Positions 31,599-40,194 are shown, numbered from the stretch's first letter. The stretch: DNA of 42,318 nucleotides from an uncultured Prevotellaceae bacterium (GCA_900317635.1 ONHN01000015.1:1-42318), one strand, 5' to 3'. Numbers and translations are program-made. Notes: a model not told the origin generated them from the letters alone.

Positions 31599-32609
31599 AT
31601 GGTAAACTACAAAGACCTCGGCCTGGTGAACAGCCGCGATATGTTCAGCAGAGCCATCAATGGCGGTTATGCCATTCCCGCTTTCAACTTCAACAACCTG
31701 GAGCAGCTGCAAGCCATTATCAAGGCCAGCAGCGACCTCCGCAGCCCCGTCATCCTGCAGGTTTCTAAGGGTGCGCGCAACTATGCCAACGCTACGCTCC
31801 TCCGCTACATGGCTCAGGGTGCCGTAGAATACGCCAAGGAATTGGGTTGCAACCACCCCGAAATCGTGCTTCACCTCGACCACGGCGACAGTTTCGAACT
31901 CTGCAAGAACTGCGTTGACATGGGCTTCAGCAGCGTAATGATTGACGGCTCCAGCCTCCCTTACGACGAAAACGTAGCCCTGACGAAAAAAGTGGTTGAG
32001 TACGCTCATCAGTTCGACGTAACGGTTGAAGGTGAGCTCGGTGTGCTGGCAGGCGTTGAAGACGAAGTCGTAGCTGAACACAGCACCTACACGAAGCCTG
32101 AAGAAGTCATTGACTTCGTAACGAAGACGGGTGTTGACAGCTTGGCCATCAGCATTGGTACGAGCCACGGTGCCTACAAGTTCAAGCCCGAACAGTGCAC
32201 GCGCGACCCGAAGACGGGCCGTCTCGTTCCTCCCCCTCTCGCTTTCGACGTGCTCGACGCCATTATGGAGAAACTTCCCGGCTTCCCCATCGTGCTCCAC
32301 GGAAGCAGCAGCGTGCCTCAGGAATACGTTGACATCATCAACGCCAACGGCGGCAAACTGCCCGACGCTGTAGGTATCCCCGAAGAGCAACTGCGCAAAG
32401 CCAGCAAGAGTGCCGTTTGCAAAATCAACATCGACAGCGACAGCCGCCTGGCCTTCACCGCTGCCGTTCGTAAAGTCTTTGCAGAAAAGCCCAGCGAATT
32501 CGACCCGCGCAAATACTGCGGTCCCGCCCGCGACCTAATGATTGAGCTCTACAGCCACAAGATTAAGGAAGTGCTCGGTTCCGACGGCAAACTGGCCAAC
32601 TGCGACTAA
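31599..32609 (+). CDS. fba: Class II fructose-1,6-bisphosphate aldolase
   Basis: A 336-residue zinc-dependent glycolytic aldolase that interconverts fructose-1,6-bisphosphate with DHAP and glyceraldehyde-3-phosphate. Metal and catalytic motifs are HLDHGDS, GELGVLAG, GTSHGAYKF, VLHGSSSVP and NIDSDSR. Codons are strongly biased (GGT, CGC, AAC, GAA/GAG), as in ompA, which fits high expression. It is monocistronic, with its own promoter and a strong terminator. The start is the ATG at 31599, giving the normal N-terminus. Confidence 0.96.
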   Translation: MVNYKDLGLVNSRDMFSRAINGGYAIPAFNFNNLEQLQAIIKASSDLRSPVILQVSKGARNYANATLLRYMAQGAVEYAKELGCNHPEIVLHLDHGDSFELCKNCVDMGFSSVMIDGSSLPYDENVALTKKVVEYAHQFDVTVEGELGVLAGVEDEVVAEHSTYTKPEEVIDFVTKTGVDSLAISIGTSHGAYKFKPEQCTRDPKTGRLVPPPLAFDVLDAIMEKLPGFPIVLHGSSSVPQEYVDIINANGGKLPDAVGIPEEQLRKASKSAVCKINIDSDSRLAFTAAVRKVFAEKPSEFDPRKYCGPARDLMIELYSHKIKEVLGSDGKLANCD

Positions 32610-32638
32610 ACGCCAACAGGCACATAACGAAAAAGGAA

Positions 32639-32687
32639 CTACGCCTCACATACTGGTTCAATGCCAGTTGTGAGGCGTAGCCCTTTT
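32639..32687. terminator. Terminator between fba and glsB
   Basis: CTACGCCTCACA (32639-32650) pairs with 32669-32680, and ACTGG (32652-32656) with CCAGT (32664-32668). One base is bulged and the loop is 7 nt. CCCTTTTATA follows. It separates the converging fba and acyltransferase genes and may serve both. Confidence 0.85.
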
Positions 32688-32723
32688 ATATCCATGACAA
32701 CAAACAGGCTTCAGCGTCCCAAC

Positions 32724-33704
32724 CTATCGTTTACGGGAAATAAGGATTTGGCTGAGGTCGCGCTGTCCGTCGGGAAACTCACGGAAGTAGCTGTCGATGT
32801 GGCGGCGGCGCTTCTCTTCGAGAATTTCGTCCTCCGTAATAAGAATGCCCGTTTCCTCCACGTTGCCGAAATCGTGGTTGATGGCTGTGCCAAAGCAACG
32901 CATCGTCGGGCTAAGACTCATATAGGCATTCACCAACGGCGGAATGTTGTAGCCCCTGCCGCGCACGGCGTGATGCAGCAAGCGGAAGTCGTCCTTAAAA
33001 TCAGCTTCGGTGAATAAGGCCGCCAGCTCAGCCTCGGGCGTATCAAGCTGAACAGGGTTGACGGGGGTGACAAGCCTGTCTTTATCGCCGAAGTGCTTAC
33101 GCAAGAAGTAGAGTATCATATCGCGAGCCGGACGATCGAAGGAGGGATACATCGTCATCTTCCCAAAGAAGTACTTCAAGCTGGGCAGGATGATGGTAAG
33201 CGCCCCAAGGCCGTCCCAGAGGTTGTCGAGGGCAAAGATACCTTTCGTCAGTGCGCGCGAACTCTGATATTCCAGCGTAACAAACGAGCGTCCGAGTTCA
33301 ACTGTGCGAGGCAGATAGTGGTCAATAAACTCCCTTGAGAAATGAAACATGTGGCTCGTAGCCAAGACTGGCTGGCCCGCCGCGTCGAACGACACTTCAT
33401 CGCCGGGCAAGAAACGATAACCGCCAAGGATGAGGTGGTTTTCGGGATCCCAGACAAGCAGTTGGTAGTAGGGGTGCTCGCAGGTGTCAAACTCGTCAAG
33501 GTCGCAATCTTTCCCCGTTCCGCCTCCCGCTGCGCGAAAAGCTATCTCGCGCAAGCGGCCTATCTCGCGCACCACGTCGGGTGCTTGCTGGTAGGTCACC
33601 ACGTAGATTTCGTTACCGCCTTTGTTGGTCGTTCGCAGGCGCAACTCGGGTTTCAACTGCTCCATAAGGAGCTCGGTTCTGACAGGAGGTATAATATCTT
33701 GCAT
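32724..33704 (-). CDS. glsB: GNAT/OlsB-like N-acyltransferase (glycine-lipid synthesis)
   Basis: A 326-residue protein of the hemolysin/OlsB-like acyltransferase group. Seen: RLREIAFRAAGGGTGKDCDLDEFD, YQLLVWDPENHLILGGYRF, SREFIDHYLPRTVELGRSFV and LDNLWDGLGALTIILP. Bacteroides GlsB joins a 3-hydroxy fatty acid to glycine (commendamide), and GlsA then adds a second acyl chain. The pairing with a PlsC-type gene immediately upstream supports that role here. The assignment is from family knowledge, and the acyl substrate is not visible. The start is the ATG at 33704 rather than the TTG at 33710. Confidence 0.8.
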   Translation of the reverse strand: MQDIIPPVRTELLMEQLKPELRLRTTNKGGNEIYVVTYQQAPDVVREIGRLREIAFRAAGGGTGKDCDLDEFDTCEHPYYQLLVWDPENHLILGGYRFLPGDEVSFDAAGQPVLATSHMFHFSREFIDHYLPRTVELGRSFVTLEYQSSRALTKGIFALDNLWDGLGALTIILPSLKYFFGKMTMYPSFDRPARDMILYFLRKHFGDKDRLVTPVNPVQLDTPEAELAALFTEADFKDDFRLLHHAVRGRGYNIPPLVNAYMSLSPTMRCFGTAINHDFGNVEETGILITEDEILEEKRRRHIDSYFREFPDGQRDLSQILISRKR

Positions 33705-33757
33705 AAACAATAGCTGTCGGTGTTGGAAGAGAGAGCGTGGGCTTTGGTGTCGGATGC

Positions 33758-34591
33758 TTAAACGCCTTGCTGGGCTAAGCGATAGACTTCCTCTTGCACG
33801 TATGCGGCCCAGGCCTTGGGGCTACGCGAGCGGTCGAAGGTTGTATAGGGTATGGGGCGGCCAATGGTGATGGTGAAGGTCTTGTGGCGATTGCGAAACA
33901 TTTCGTCAACGAGGTAGAGCATCGCGATGTTCACTTTCAGTCCCAAGCGGGCGTTCCAGCGAGCTATGCGATAAAAACGGTCGGAGTTGTGACCGCTGAA
34001 GTGGATGGGCACCACGTTGCGTTGCGTTTCAACGCTTTTCGTCACAAACGTCTTTTGCCAAGCCAAATCGCGAATAGAGCCGTCGTCTTGCCGGCGCGAA
34101 CAAAGGCCAGCGGGAAACATAATGATATGGTCCGTGCTGCGAAAGCCAGCCTCTACCATGGCTGGAAACTGGCGGCTCTGTGCGCCTGTCTTATTGATAG
34201 GAACGCAGAGCGGTGCCAACCCGTAGAGGTTCATCAAGAGGTCGTTGACGAGGTATTTGATACGCCCGTCGTAGTGTTTACCCAACACGGCTCCCAGTGC
34301 CACGCCGTCCTGCCCGCCTAAGGGGTGGTTGCTGACGAAAGTGCAGGGAGGCGCATCAAGCGCAGGGAGGTTTTCAGCCCCCCGCACCTCCAGCTTCATA
34401 TCTAAGTATTCAACACAATCAAGCAGCCAGGGGACACCCTGTTTGTCTCCTTCGCCTGTAATAAATTCGTTGAGTTCGTCTTGGTGGATAATGCGTTTCA
34501 GATAGTTGACAAGCAGGCGCGGCACGAAGCGTGCACGGCTACCCAATTTATCGCGCAAAACGCGGTCGATATCAAGTGTCGTTGATTGCAT
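33758..34591 (-). CDS. glsA: PlsC/GlsA-like O-acyltransferase (glycine-lipid synthesis)
   Basis: A 277-residue acyltransferase with the motif SNHPLGGQDG around residue 87-96 (the acyltransferase His/Asp site), then FPAGLCSRR and VVPIHFSGHNSDRFY. The type is the lysophospholipid-acyltransferase family as in OlsA/GlsA. It likely acylates the N-acyl-glycine made by the neighbouring gene product to give glycine lipid. It is first in a two-gene minus-strand unit (53-bp gap to glsB), divergent from an AraC-type regulator. The start is the ATG at 34591; the -7 box lies only 5 bases upstream, so the mRNA may be leaderless. A TTG at 34612 lies upstream of that box and is unlikely. Confidence 0.8.
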   Translation of the reverse strand: MQSTTLDIDRVLRDKLGSRARFVPRLLVNYLKRIIHQDELNEFITGEGDKQGVPWLLDCVEYLDMKLEVRGAENLPALDAPPCTFVSNHPLGGQDGVALGAVLGKHYDGRIKYLVNDLLMNLYGLAPLCVPINKTGAQSRQFPAMVEAGFRSTDHIIMFPAGLCSRRQDDGSIRDLAWQKTFVTKSVETQRNVVPIHFSGHNSDRFYRIARWNARLGLKVNIAMLYLVDEMFRNRHKTFTITIGRPIPYTTFDRSRSPKAWAAYVQEEVYRLAQQGV

Positions 34592-34596
34592 AGCTG

Positions 34597-34604
34597 CAAA
34601 ATTA
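34597..34604 (-). promoter_or_regulatory. -7 box of glsA
   Basis: TAATTTTG on the minus strand (complement of CAAAATTA). No TTTG lies 19-20 bp upstream, so activation by a regulator is possible. Five bases separate it from the start codon. Confidence 0.45.
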
Positions 34605-34646
34605 ACAAACAAAACAAAAACTGCCGCCCGTATGAGAAAGTTTTTC

Positions 34647-34654
34647 TAATTTTG
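34647..34654 (+). promoter_or_regulatory. -7 box of the AraC-type regulator
   Basis: TAATTTTG, followed by CACC. It lies 42 bp from the glsA -7 box on the opposite strand, so the two upstream regions overlap. No -33 TTTG is visible. The leader to the ATG at 34730 is about 70 nt. Confidence 0.45.
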
Positions 34655-34729
34655 CACCGAAATTTATCGCTTTGGCACACCTTTGCTCCCCCGAAAGTTG
34701 CCAAATCCGCCTAAAAGCTACGACACGTT

Positions 34730-35818
34730 ATGCTCTCCATCGTACTTATGACCGCCGAACTCACCGCCGTCTGCCACCTGATGTTGGCCGTGGTGATGTT
34801 CTACTTTGCACGGCGCACTGTGCGCTACCTCTCGCAGGCGTGGATTATGCTTATTTTTGGCTTGCTCTATTCGGCCACCTTTCTTACTATATATTTAGAC
34901 AAAACGCCCGACCCTGGCCTCTTGCATCCTGGCATGCTGATAAACCTGATGGTTTGCTCATACTTGCAAAGCATCTACCCGCTGGGCATGGCCTTGCCTG
35001 GTTACCTGCAATGGGGACGTATGTGGGAATATGCCTCGCCGGCCATCGTCTTAATCCTCATCTACGGCTTTGGTATGCTGACGGGCAGTTCGTTTGTTAT
35101 CTTAAAGGATGCCTCCGACATTGGGCGGTATATGCTCACTGGCGACGTCCTGCTCCGCTTTGCAGCCTTGGGTCTTTCGGCCTTCTACATCATCAACATC
35201 TTCATTATCCCCCATCGCTTGGTGCGCCGGTTAGAACTGCCACGCGACATCATCGCCTATGGTACCCTTGTAGGTCTTGTCAGTCTGCTCTACGTTTGGC
35301 TGACCATCAATTTTTCGCGTAGCGGCTACGTTGCCTATATGCTGGCATTTACCATTGCCAACTTAGCCCTGACGCTACGCGTGCTTCTTCCCGTACTCGA
35401 CCTTATGCGCTTGCCCGCCATTCAGCCCATCATGGCCCCGCCTACCGATGCCGAACTCCTGGCCAGTGCCGAAGACGACTTCAATGCCGAAAACCGCTTG
35501 CGCTTCGAACGGACGGAATATCTAATGCAGCACGACAAGCCTTTCACCGACCCGCAGTTCAATCGCGACAAGCTATGCCGGCTAACGGGCCTCAACCGCC
35601 ACCTGCTCTTGCAGGTAATCCGTTCGCAAGGCTACAACGACCTGCACGAATACATTTCGCGCTACCGCGCTGGCTATTTGCGCACCCTCATTGAAGCCCA
35701 ACCCGCCGCCGCGCCCATCCCTCACGAAGCCGCCGGCTTCAAAACTCTGAAAACGGCTCAAGCGGCTCTGCTAAAATACGAAGGGCTGAGTCTGGGCGAG
35801 AACAAAGAAGAAGGCTAA
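34730..35818 (+). CDS. Membrane-anchored AraC-type regulator
   Basis: A 362-residue protein. Seven or so hydrophobic segments cover about residues 10-225 (for example CHLMLAVVMFYFA, WIMLIFGLLYSATFLTIYL, FAALGLSAFYIINIFII, AYGTLVGLVSLLYVWL). The C-terminal cytoplasmic region has one clear AraC helix-turn-helix (FNRDKLCRLTGLNRHLLLQVIRSQGYNDLHEYISRYRAGYL, about 279-319). A degenerate second half (AGFKTLKTAQAALLKYEGLSLGE) follows, without the usual GF.S...F.R.FK form. It probably senses a membrane or envelope cue. It is divergent from glsA-glsB, which makes those genes plausible targets. Confidence 0.82.
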   Translation: MLSIVLMTAELTAVCHLMLAVVMFYFARRTVRYLSQAWIMLIFGLLYSATFLTIYLDKTPDPGLLHPGMLINLMVCSYLQSIYPLGMALPGYLQWGRMWEYASPAIVLILIYGFGMLTGSSFVILKDASDIGRYMLTGDVLLRFAALGLSAFYIINIFIIPHRLVRRLELPRDIIAYGTLVGLVSLLYVWLTINFSRSGYVAYMLAFTIANLALTLRVLLPVLDLMRLPAIQPIMAPPTDAELLASAEDDFNAENRLRFERTEYLMQHDKPFTDPQFNRDKLCRLTGLNRHLLLQVIRSQGYNDLHEYISRYRAGYLRTLIEAQPAAAPIPHEAAGFKTLKTAQAALLKYEGLSLGENKEEG

Positions 35819-35838
35819 GCCATCTCCCCTGAGCCTAA

Positions 35839-35883
35839 AACAAGCGAGCTCCCTATCGCTTTAGGGAACTCGCTTGTTTTTTG
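35839..35883 (+). terminator. Terminator of the AraC-type gene
   Basis: AACAAGCGAG (35839-35848) pairs with 35869-35878, and TCCCTA (35850-35855) with TAGGGA (35862-35867). One mismatch separates the stems, the loop is 6 nt, and TTTT-TTGGGG follows. Confidence 0.88.
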
Positions 35884-35974
35884 GGGTTGTGTAAGAGAGA
35901 GAGAATGGGGTCTGTGCCCGTAGCACCTACAATAAAAGAACTTGTTGCCTCTAAGAAACAAACTTGCTTTTTGC

Positions 35975-36295
35975 TTAGTACTCAAAAGCGCTGGGCTGTT
36001 CGGGCGACAGGGGCGGCATTTTTTCAGCGTAGCGTTGCTGAGCATAGTCTGCTACTTCGCGCAAGCAACTGATAAATCTCTCTGCATCTTCGCGATAGAG
36101 AAAGATTTTGTGCTTCTCAAAGACGGGCACGGATTCTTCCGTTCCATCCTTGACGCGCTTACTCTCGGTCATGGAGATGTAGAACTCGCCACGGCGGTCC
36201 TCCTTGACGTCAATGTAGTAGATGCGCTTGCCAGCCTTGAGAGAGCGTGTGAAGAGAATTTCGCTGTCGCTCCTGTGGTCTGCTTTCGTTTCCAT
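35975..36295 (-). CDS. DUF3276 (PUR-alpha-like nucleic-acid-binding) protein
   Basis: A 106-residue cytoplasmic protein. A PUR-like beta-beta-beta-alpha unit reads ILFTRSLKAGKRIYYIDVKEDRRGEFYISMTESKRV and HKIFLYREDAERFISCLREVADYA. It is followed by a Pro/Ser tail. DUF3276 (PF11680) proteins of Bacteroidetes and spirochaetes resemble PUR-alpha and bind single-stranded nucleic acids; the target is unknown. It is a single gene on the minus strand with the ATG at 36295. The 305-bp gap to nusB (36296-36600) holds a near-consensus DnaA box (36332-36340), a small GTCCC/GGGAC hairpin (36439-36454) and the nusB -7 box, and nothing else I can name. Confidence 0.9.
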   Translation of the reverse strand: METKADHRSDSEILFTRSLKAGKRIYYIDVKEDRRGEFYISMTESKRVKDGTEESVPVFEKHKIFLYREDAERFISCLREVADYAQQRYAEKMPPLSPEQPSAFEY

Positions 36296-36556
36296 AGTCG
36301 TACTGTTGTTACGGCGGATGAGTAAATGTGGTTATCCACGCACGGCAATTTCCTCAGGTCGCGGGGCAGGGTTCATCTTCATTCACTGGATTAGCCTTGT
36401 CTGAGTGTGGGCGTCAATGTATGCAGCACAAAAAAATCGTCCCCCGCCAGGGACATTTTTGCTATGTTCCGATACATTTTCAGTGCAAAATTGCTACTAA
36501 AATTGAAAAGCACCAAAAAAAAGAGCAGAAAAGTGCGAAAATACACGCATTTTCCT

Positions 36557-36564
36557 TACTTTTG
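36557..36564 (+). promoter_or_regulatory. -7 box of nusB
   Basis: TACTTTTG, followed by CACC. No matching -33 is visible. The leader to the ATG at 36601 is about 30 nt. Confidence 0.5.
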
Positions 36565-36600
36565 CACCTTGAGGGCGCGAAAAAGTGCCTACAAACGTCT

Positions 36601-37533
36601 ATGATAAATCGTGAACTCATTCGACTAAAGACACTTCAACTTGTCTATGCTTTCTATCGCAGTGGCGGTAAGGATGAGGCAGTGGCCTGCAAGGAATTAG
36701 CTTTCAGCTTAGGCAAAGCATACGAGTTGTACGAGTACTTACTCTCCACCTTGGTGGAGGTGCGCATCCTGGCTGAACAACGCGCAGAAAGCATGAAGGC
36801 AAAAGCCAAGCGCTTACACCTGCCAGAGCCAAATCCTGATGAGGTCTTAATAGCGCAAAATCGTCTGTTGCTGCAATTGGAGGAGAACGAAGCACTATCG
36901 GACTATCGTGCCAAACGCTTGATATGGCCTGAAGAGCCAACTTTCATTGCGCGCTTGTTAGACCAGATGGTGGATACCGACGAGTTTAGGGAGTATGCCG
37001 AAAAAGAGGCTGACGCGCGCGACTATTTTGCCGACCGCGAAATCATCAGGAAATTGTATAAAACGTGCGTGTGCCAAAACGATGCTTTCGACGACTTGAT
37101 AGAGGATCACAGCCTGTATTGGAACGACGACAAAGAGGTCATCGACAGTTTCGTCCTCAAAACCATCAAGCGCTTTATGCCCGACACGCCTGCGAGCTGG
37201 CCTTTGCTGCCTGATTTCGATACCGACGACGACCGCCAGTTTGCAGACAAATTGTTCCGAGAGACTTTGGCCCACACCCAACAAACGCGCGAACTCATCA
37301 AAACCAATTGCCGCAACTGGGATTTCGACCGCCTGACGTTTATGGACGTAGTCATTATGCAACAAGCACTCTCTGAAATCCTTTCCTTCCCCGACATTCC
37401 CGTCAACGTCACGCTGAACGAATACCTTAACCTCGCCAAAGTCTATAGCACACCGCGCAGTGCGCCCTACATCAACGGTTTGCTTGACCACATCGTGAAG
37501 TATCTGCGCGCCGAGCATATTATAATGAAATAA
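36601..37533 (+). CDS. nusB: Transcription antitermination factor NusB, long form
   Basis: A 310-residue protein, about twice the length of E. coli NusB but usual for Bacteroidetes. The N-terminal helices begin INRELIRLKTLQLVYAFY. The C-terminal part carries the NusB signature: DRLTFMDVVIMQQALSEIL, then VNVTLNEYLNLAKVYSTPRSAPYINGLLDHIV. It binds boxA RNA with NusE (S10) in rRNA antitermination. I chose the ATG at 36601 after the -7 box; the open frame extending further upstream is non-coding leader. It heads the nusB-yajC-ybbR-coaE run, with yajC 24 bp downstream. Confidence 0.93.
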   Translation: MINRELIRLKTLQLVYAFYRSGGKDEAVACKELAFSLGKAYELYEYLLSTLVEVRILAEQRAESMKAKAKRLHLPEPNPDEVLIAQNRLLLQLEENEALSDYRAKRLIWPEEPTFIARLLDQMVDTDEFREYAEKEADARDYFADREIIRKLYKTCVCQNDAFDDLIEDHSLYWNDDKEVIDSFVLKTIKRFMPDTPASWPLLPDFDTDDDRQFADKLFRETLAHTQQTRELIKTNCRNWDFDRLTFMDVVIMQQALSEILSFPDIPVNVTLNEYLNLAKVYSTPRSAPYINGLLDHIVKYLRAEHIIMK

Positions 37534-37557
37534 CAAACAACACATATCGAAAACATC

Positions 37558-37881
37558 ATGCAACCTTTATTTACTCTCCTGCAAGCCGCGGGCCAACAGC
37601 CCGCAGGCGGTGGATGGTCTATGATTATTATGATGGTAGCCCTCTTTGCCATCGTTTACTTCTTCATGATTCGTCCACAAAACAAGAAGCAACAAGAAGT
37701 CCAGAAATTCCGCGACAACCTGACCGTTGGCACCGATGTTGTCACCATTGGCGGCATTCATGGCACGGTGAAACACATCAACACCGAAGAGAAAACCGTG
37801 GTGCTGAAAGTGAATAGCAGCGTCGAAATTGTTTTCGAACTTTCGGCCATCAATCCCTCTGCCGTAGACGCAAAGAAGTAA
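37558..37881 (+). CDS. yajC: Preprotein translocase subunit YajC
   Basis: A 107-residue protein with one TM helix at about 21-38 (SMIIMMVALFAIVYFFMI). RPQNKKQQEVQKFRDNLTVGTDVVTIGGIHGTVKHIN follows, the YajC hallmark. It associates with SecDF in the Sec translocon in the inner membrane. The length is normal. It lies between nusB and the YbbR-like gene, as in other Bacteroidales. Confidence 0.95.
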   Translation: MQPLFTLLQAAGQQPAGGGWSMIIMMVALFAIVYFFMIRPQNKKQQEVQKFRDNLTVGTDVVTIGGIHGTVKHINTEEKTVVLKVNSSVEIVFELSAINPSAVDAKK

Positions 37882-37923
37882 GGCCCACTCACGACTACTA
37901 CTCGCACGCTTACTCGCACGCTG

Positions 37924-38916
37924 ATGGGAACAACCCTGCGACGCATTATTGCCTTCCTCCGACGCACGTGGCAGTTTGTGCTGACGCGTCAGTCGCTCAA
38001 CTTCCTTATCTTCGTTGTCATTGCCGCCATCTTTTGGCTGTTCATCACGCTGAACGAAGATTACAAGGAAGAGCTCGTTATGCCCGTGCGCCTTGAGAAC
38101 GTGCCCGAAAACGTAGTGGTCACTACCCCCCCGCCTGCCGAACTGCGCGTGACGGTGCGCGACAAGGGTTTCCAAATCCTTGTCTATCGCTTCCAGCAGG
38201 CATTCCAACCTATCGTCATCGACTGGGGTGCTAACAGCAGCAGTGCGGGCCACGTCAGCATTCCTGTAGCGGATTTGCAAAAGCAAATAACCGCGCGCCT
38301 TGCTGCGAGCACGCAACTGCTAAGCGTCGCCCCCACGCAACTCGACTACTACTACAACTACGGCGAGCGCAAACGGCTGCCCGTCCACTTGCTTAGCAGT
38401 GTGCGCACGGCGGGCGAGGACTATGCCGTGACGATGACCTACAAGCCCGACAGCGTCACCATCTATGCGCGCCGCAGCGTACTCGACACGATGAACTCTG
38501 TTCAAACCAGCCGCCTTATTCTGTCGAAGCTTAAAGAAAACACGCAGCGCGTCTTGCCATTGCAGCAAATTCCAGGCGTGAAGTTCGTGCCTAACGAAGT
38601 GACCGTCAACGTCGACGTTGACCGTCTGGTCGAGAAAACGGTGCAAGTGCCCGTGCGCTTCACGAATTTTCCTGCCACCAAGGTGCTGCGCACTTTCCCC
38701 TCTACGGTTAACGTCACGTTCCGCGTAGGCATGAAGCTGTATCGCAAGATCACTGCCGACAACTTCGCCATCGTTGTCACCTACGAAGACGTGTTGGCGG
38801 CTAAAGACGGACATATCCCGCTCCACCTCAAGTCCATCCCCGACGGCGTTTTGCGTCCGCGCATCACGCCCTCCTCTATCGAATACATCGTAGAGGAGGT
38901 TTCGTCAAGCGAATAG
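37924..38916 (+). CDS. YbbR/CdaR-like domain protein
   Basis: A 330-residue protein anchored by one N-terminal TM helix (about 26-43, FLIFVVIAAIFWLFITL). Extracytoplasmic YbbR-like beta repeats follow; examples are NEDYKEELVMPVRLENVPENVVV near 44 and EKTVQVPVRFTNFPATKVLRTFPSTVNVTF near 238. In Firmicutes CdaR regulates diadenylate cyclase; no cyclase gene adjoins it here, so the partner is unknown. It lies 42 bp after yajC, and coaE starts 4 bp after its stop. Confidence 0.85.
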   Translation: MGTTLRRIIAFLRRTWQFVLTRQSLNFLIFVVIAAIFWLFITLNEDYKEELVMPVRLENVPENVVVTTPPPAELRVTVRDKGFQILVYRFQQAFQPIVIDWGANSSSAGHVSIPVADLQKQITARLAASTQLLSVAPTQLDYYYNYGERKRLPVHLLSSVRTAGEDYAVTMTYKPDSVTIYARRSVLDTMNSVQTSRLILSKLKENTQRVLPLQQIPGVKFVPNEVTVNVDVDRLVEKTVQVPVRFTNFPATKVLRTFPSTVNVTFRVGMKLYRKITADNFAIVVTYEDVLAAKDGHIPLHLKSIPDGVLRPRITPSSIEYIVEEVSSSE

Positions 38917-38920
38917 CGAA

Positions 38921-39487
38921 ATGACTATCATAGGTATAACAGGCGGCATTGGCAGTGGCAAGAGTCTTGTCTGCCGCATGCTTGAAGAACACGGCTATGC
39001 CGTGTTCTATTGTGACGACGAGGCTAAACGCATCATCCGCAGCGACACACAGGTACGAGGGGCTTTGTCCCAGCTTATTGACGGCGTTTATGCCGCCGAC
39101 GGAACGTTGCAAAAAAGTGTGCTGGCCGCCTACCTCTGTCGAGGGGCCGACCATGCCGCCCGCGTCGATGCCATCGTCCACCCTGCCGTGCGCAGGGCAT
39201 TCATAGCCTGGACGAAACGCCAAACAGCCGAGCGCGTCTTTATGGAATGTGCCCTGCTCTTCGAGAGTGGGTTCGACCAGCTCTGCCACCAAACGGCCCT
39301 GATCTATGCCCCCGCCGATGTGCGCATAGAGCGCGTGATGCAGCGCGACAGCGTCAGCCGCGAACAAGCCCTGCGTTGGATGGCGCTGCAAATGCCCGAA
39401 GAAGAAAAGCGCCGCCGAGCACACCATATTATATATAACGCGCGCGAGGGCGAAATGCCCGACATCGCGCCATTACTCAACAACTAA
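38921..39487 (+). CDS. coaE: Dephospho-CoA kinase
   Basis: A 188-residue enzyme for the last step of coenzyme A synthesis, phosphorylating dephospho-CoA with ATP. P-loop GITGGIGSGKS (5-15), then YCDDEAKR (substrate/lid Asp region), IVHPAVR and ECALLFESG. The length is normal. It starts 4 bp after the YbbR-like gene, and the HAD gene starts 9 bp after its stop, indicating one operon. Confidence 0.96.
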   Translation: MTIIGITGGIGSGKSLVCRMLEEHGYAVFYCDDEAKRIIRSDTQVRGALSQLIDGVYAADGTLQKSVLAAYLCRGADHAARVDAIVHPAVRRAFIAWTKRQTAERVFMECALLFESGFDQLCHQTALIYAPADVRIERVMQRDSVSREQALRWMALQMPEEEKRRRAHHIIYNAREGEMPDIAPLLNN

Positions 39488-39496
39488 AAGAGATAA

Positions 39497-40165
39497 ATGC
39501 TGAAAGCTGTATTGTTTGATATGGACGGCGTGTTGTTCAACTCCATGCCCGACCATGCAGAATGCTGGATGAAAGCTGCCGCACAATTTGGCCTCACCAT
39601 TAGCAAAGAGGATGTTTATATGAACGAAGGCCGCACGGGCGAAGACACCATCACCATGTTCACCCGCCTTCAAAAAGGGCGCGACCCACAGCCTGGCGAA
39701 TGCGAACAAATATATGCCGCCAAGTGCAAACTCTTCGAAGCGAAGGGCGAGCCAGCAGTCATGGCGGGTGCCCCCGACGTGGTGCACCTAGCAAAAGCGG
39801 CAGGCCTCATTACGGGCATCGTGACGGGTAGCGGGCAAAAGGCACTACTAGGCCGTTTGGAAAAGAATTTCCCACAGTGTTTCCTCGAAAACCACATCGT
39901 CAGCAGCAGCAGTTGCCAACGCGGAAAGCCCTACCCCGACCCCTATCTGCTCGGCCTTGAGCGCGTGGGTGTATCGGCCGAAGAAGCCGTTGTCATCGAA
40001 AACGCACCACTCGGCGTACAAGCCGCCTGCGCTGCTGGCATTCGCACCATTGCCGTCAACACAGGCAGATTAGACGAAAAAGTCCTCTACGACGCAGGGG
40101 CAGCCATCGTCTTCCCGTCTATGACGGAACTGGCCAAACATTGGACGTTAAACGTTAAACAATAA
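39497..40165 (+). CDS. HAD-superfamily phosphatase, beta-phosphoglucomutase-like
   Basis: A 222-residue HAD hydrolase. Motif I is FDMDGVLFNS with Asp8 and Asp10, and the helical cap covers about 15-90. Motif II is GIVTGSG, motif III has the Lys of RGKPYPDPYLLGL, and motif IV is VIENAPLGVQAA. It dephosphorylates a small metabolite, possibly a sugar phosphate; the exact substrate is unknown. The last six codons and the stop (TLNVKQ, 40145-40165) are encoded by a TTAAACG-type heptad array, so the repeat has created or altered the C-terminus. Confidence 0.9.
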   Translation: MLKAVLFDMDGVLFNSMPDHAECWMKAAAQFGLTISKEDVYMNEGRTGEDTITMFTRLQKGRDPQPGECEQIYAAKCKLFEAKGEPAVMAGAPDVVHLAKAAGLITGIVTGSGQKALLGRLEKNFPQCFLENHIVSSSSCQRGKPYPDPYLLGLERVGVSAEEAVVIENAPLGVQAACAAGIRTIAVNTGRLDEKVLYDAGAAIVFPSMTELAKHWTLNVKQ

Positions 40166-40178
40166 ACGTTAAACATTA
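40145..40178. repeat. Heptad array at the 3' end of the HAD gene
   Basis: Near-tandem 7-bp units GTTAAAC / ATAAACG / TTAAACA run from 40145 to 40178. They overlap the last codons and stop of the HAD gene. Confidence 0.75.
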
Positions 40179-40194
40179 TGGGCTACGCCGACGG

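Noticed and set aside
36332-36340. DnaA box-like TTATCCACG
   Set aside because: A single near-consensus site, with one base off at the end and no cluster, is expected by chance and does not indicate an origin.
36439-36454. GTCCC/GGGAC hairpin followed by ATTTTT as a terminator
   Set aside because: The five-base stem is weak, and it lies between divergent genes where no transcript needs to end.
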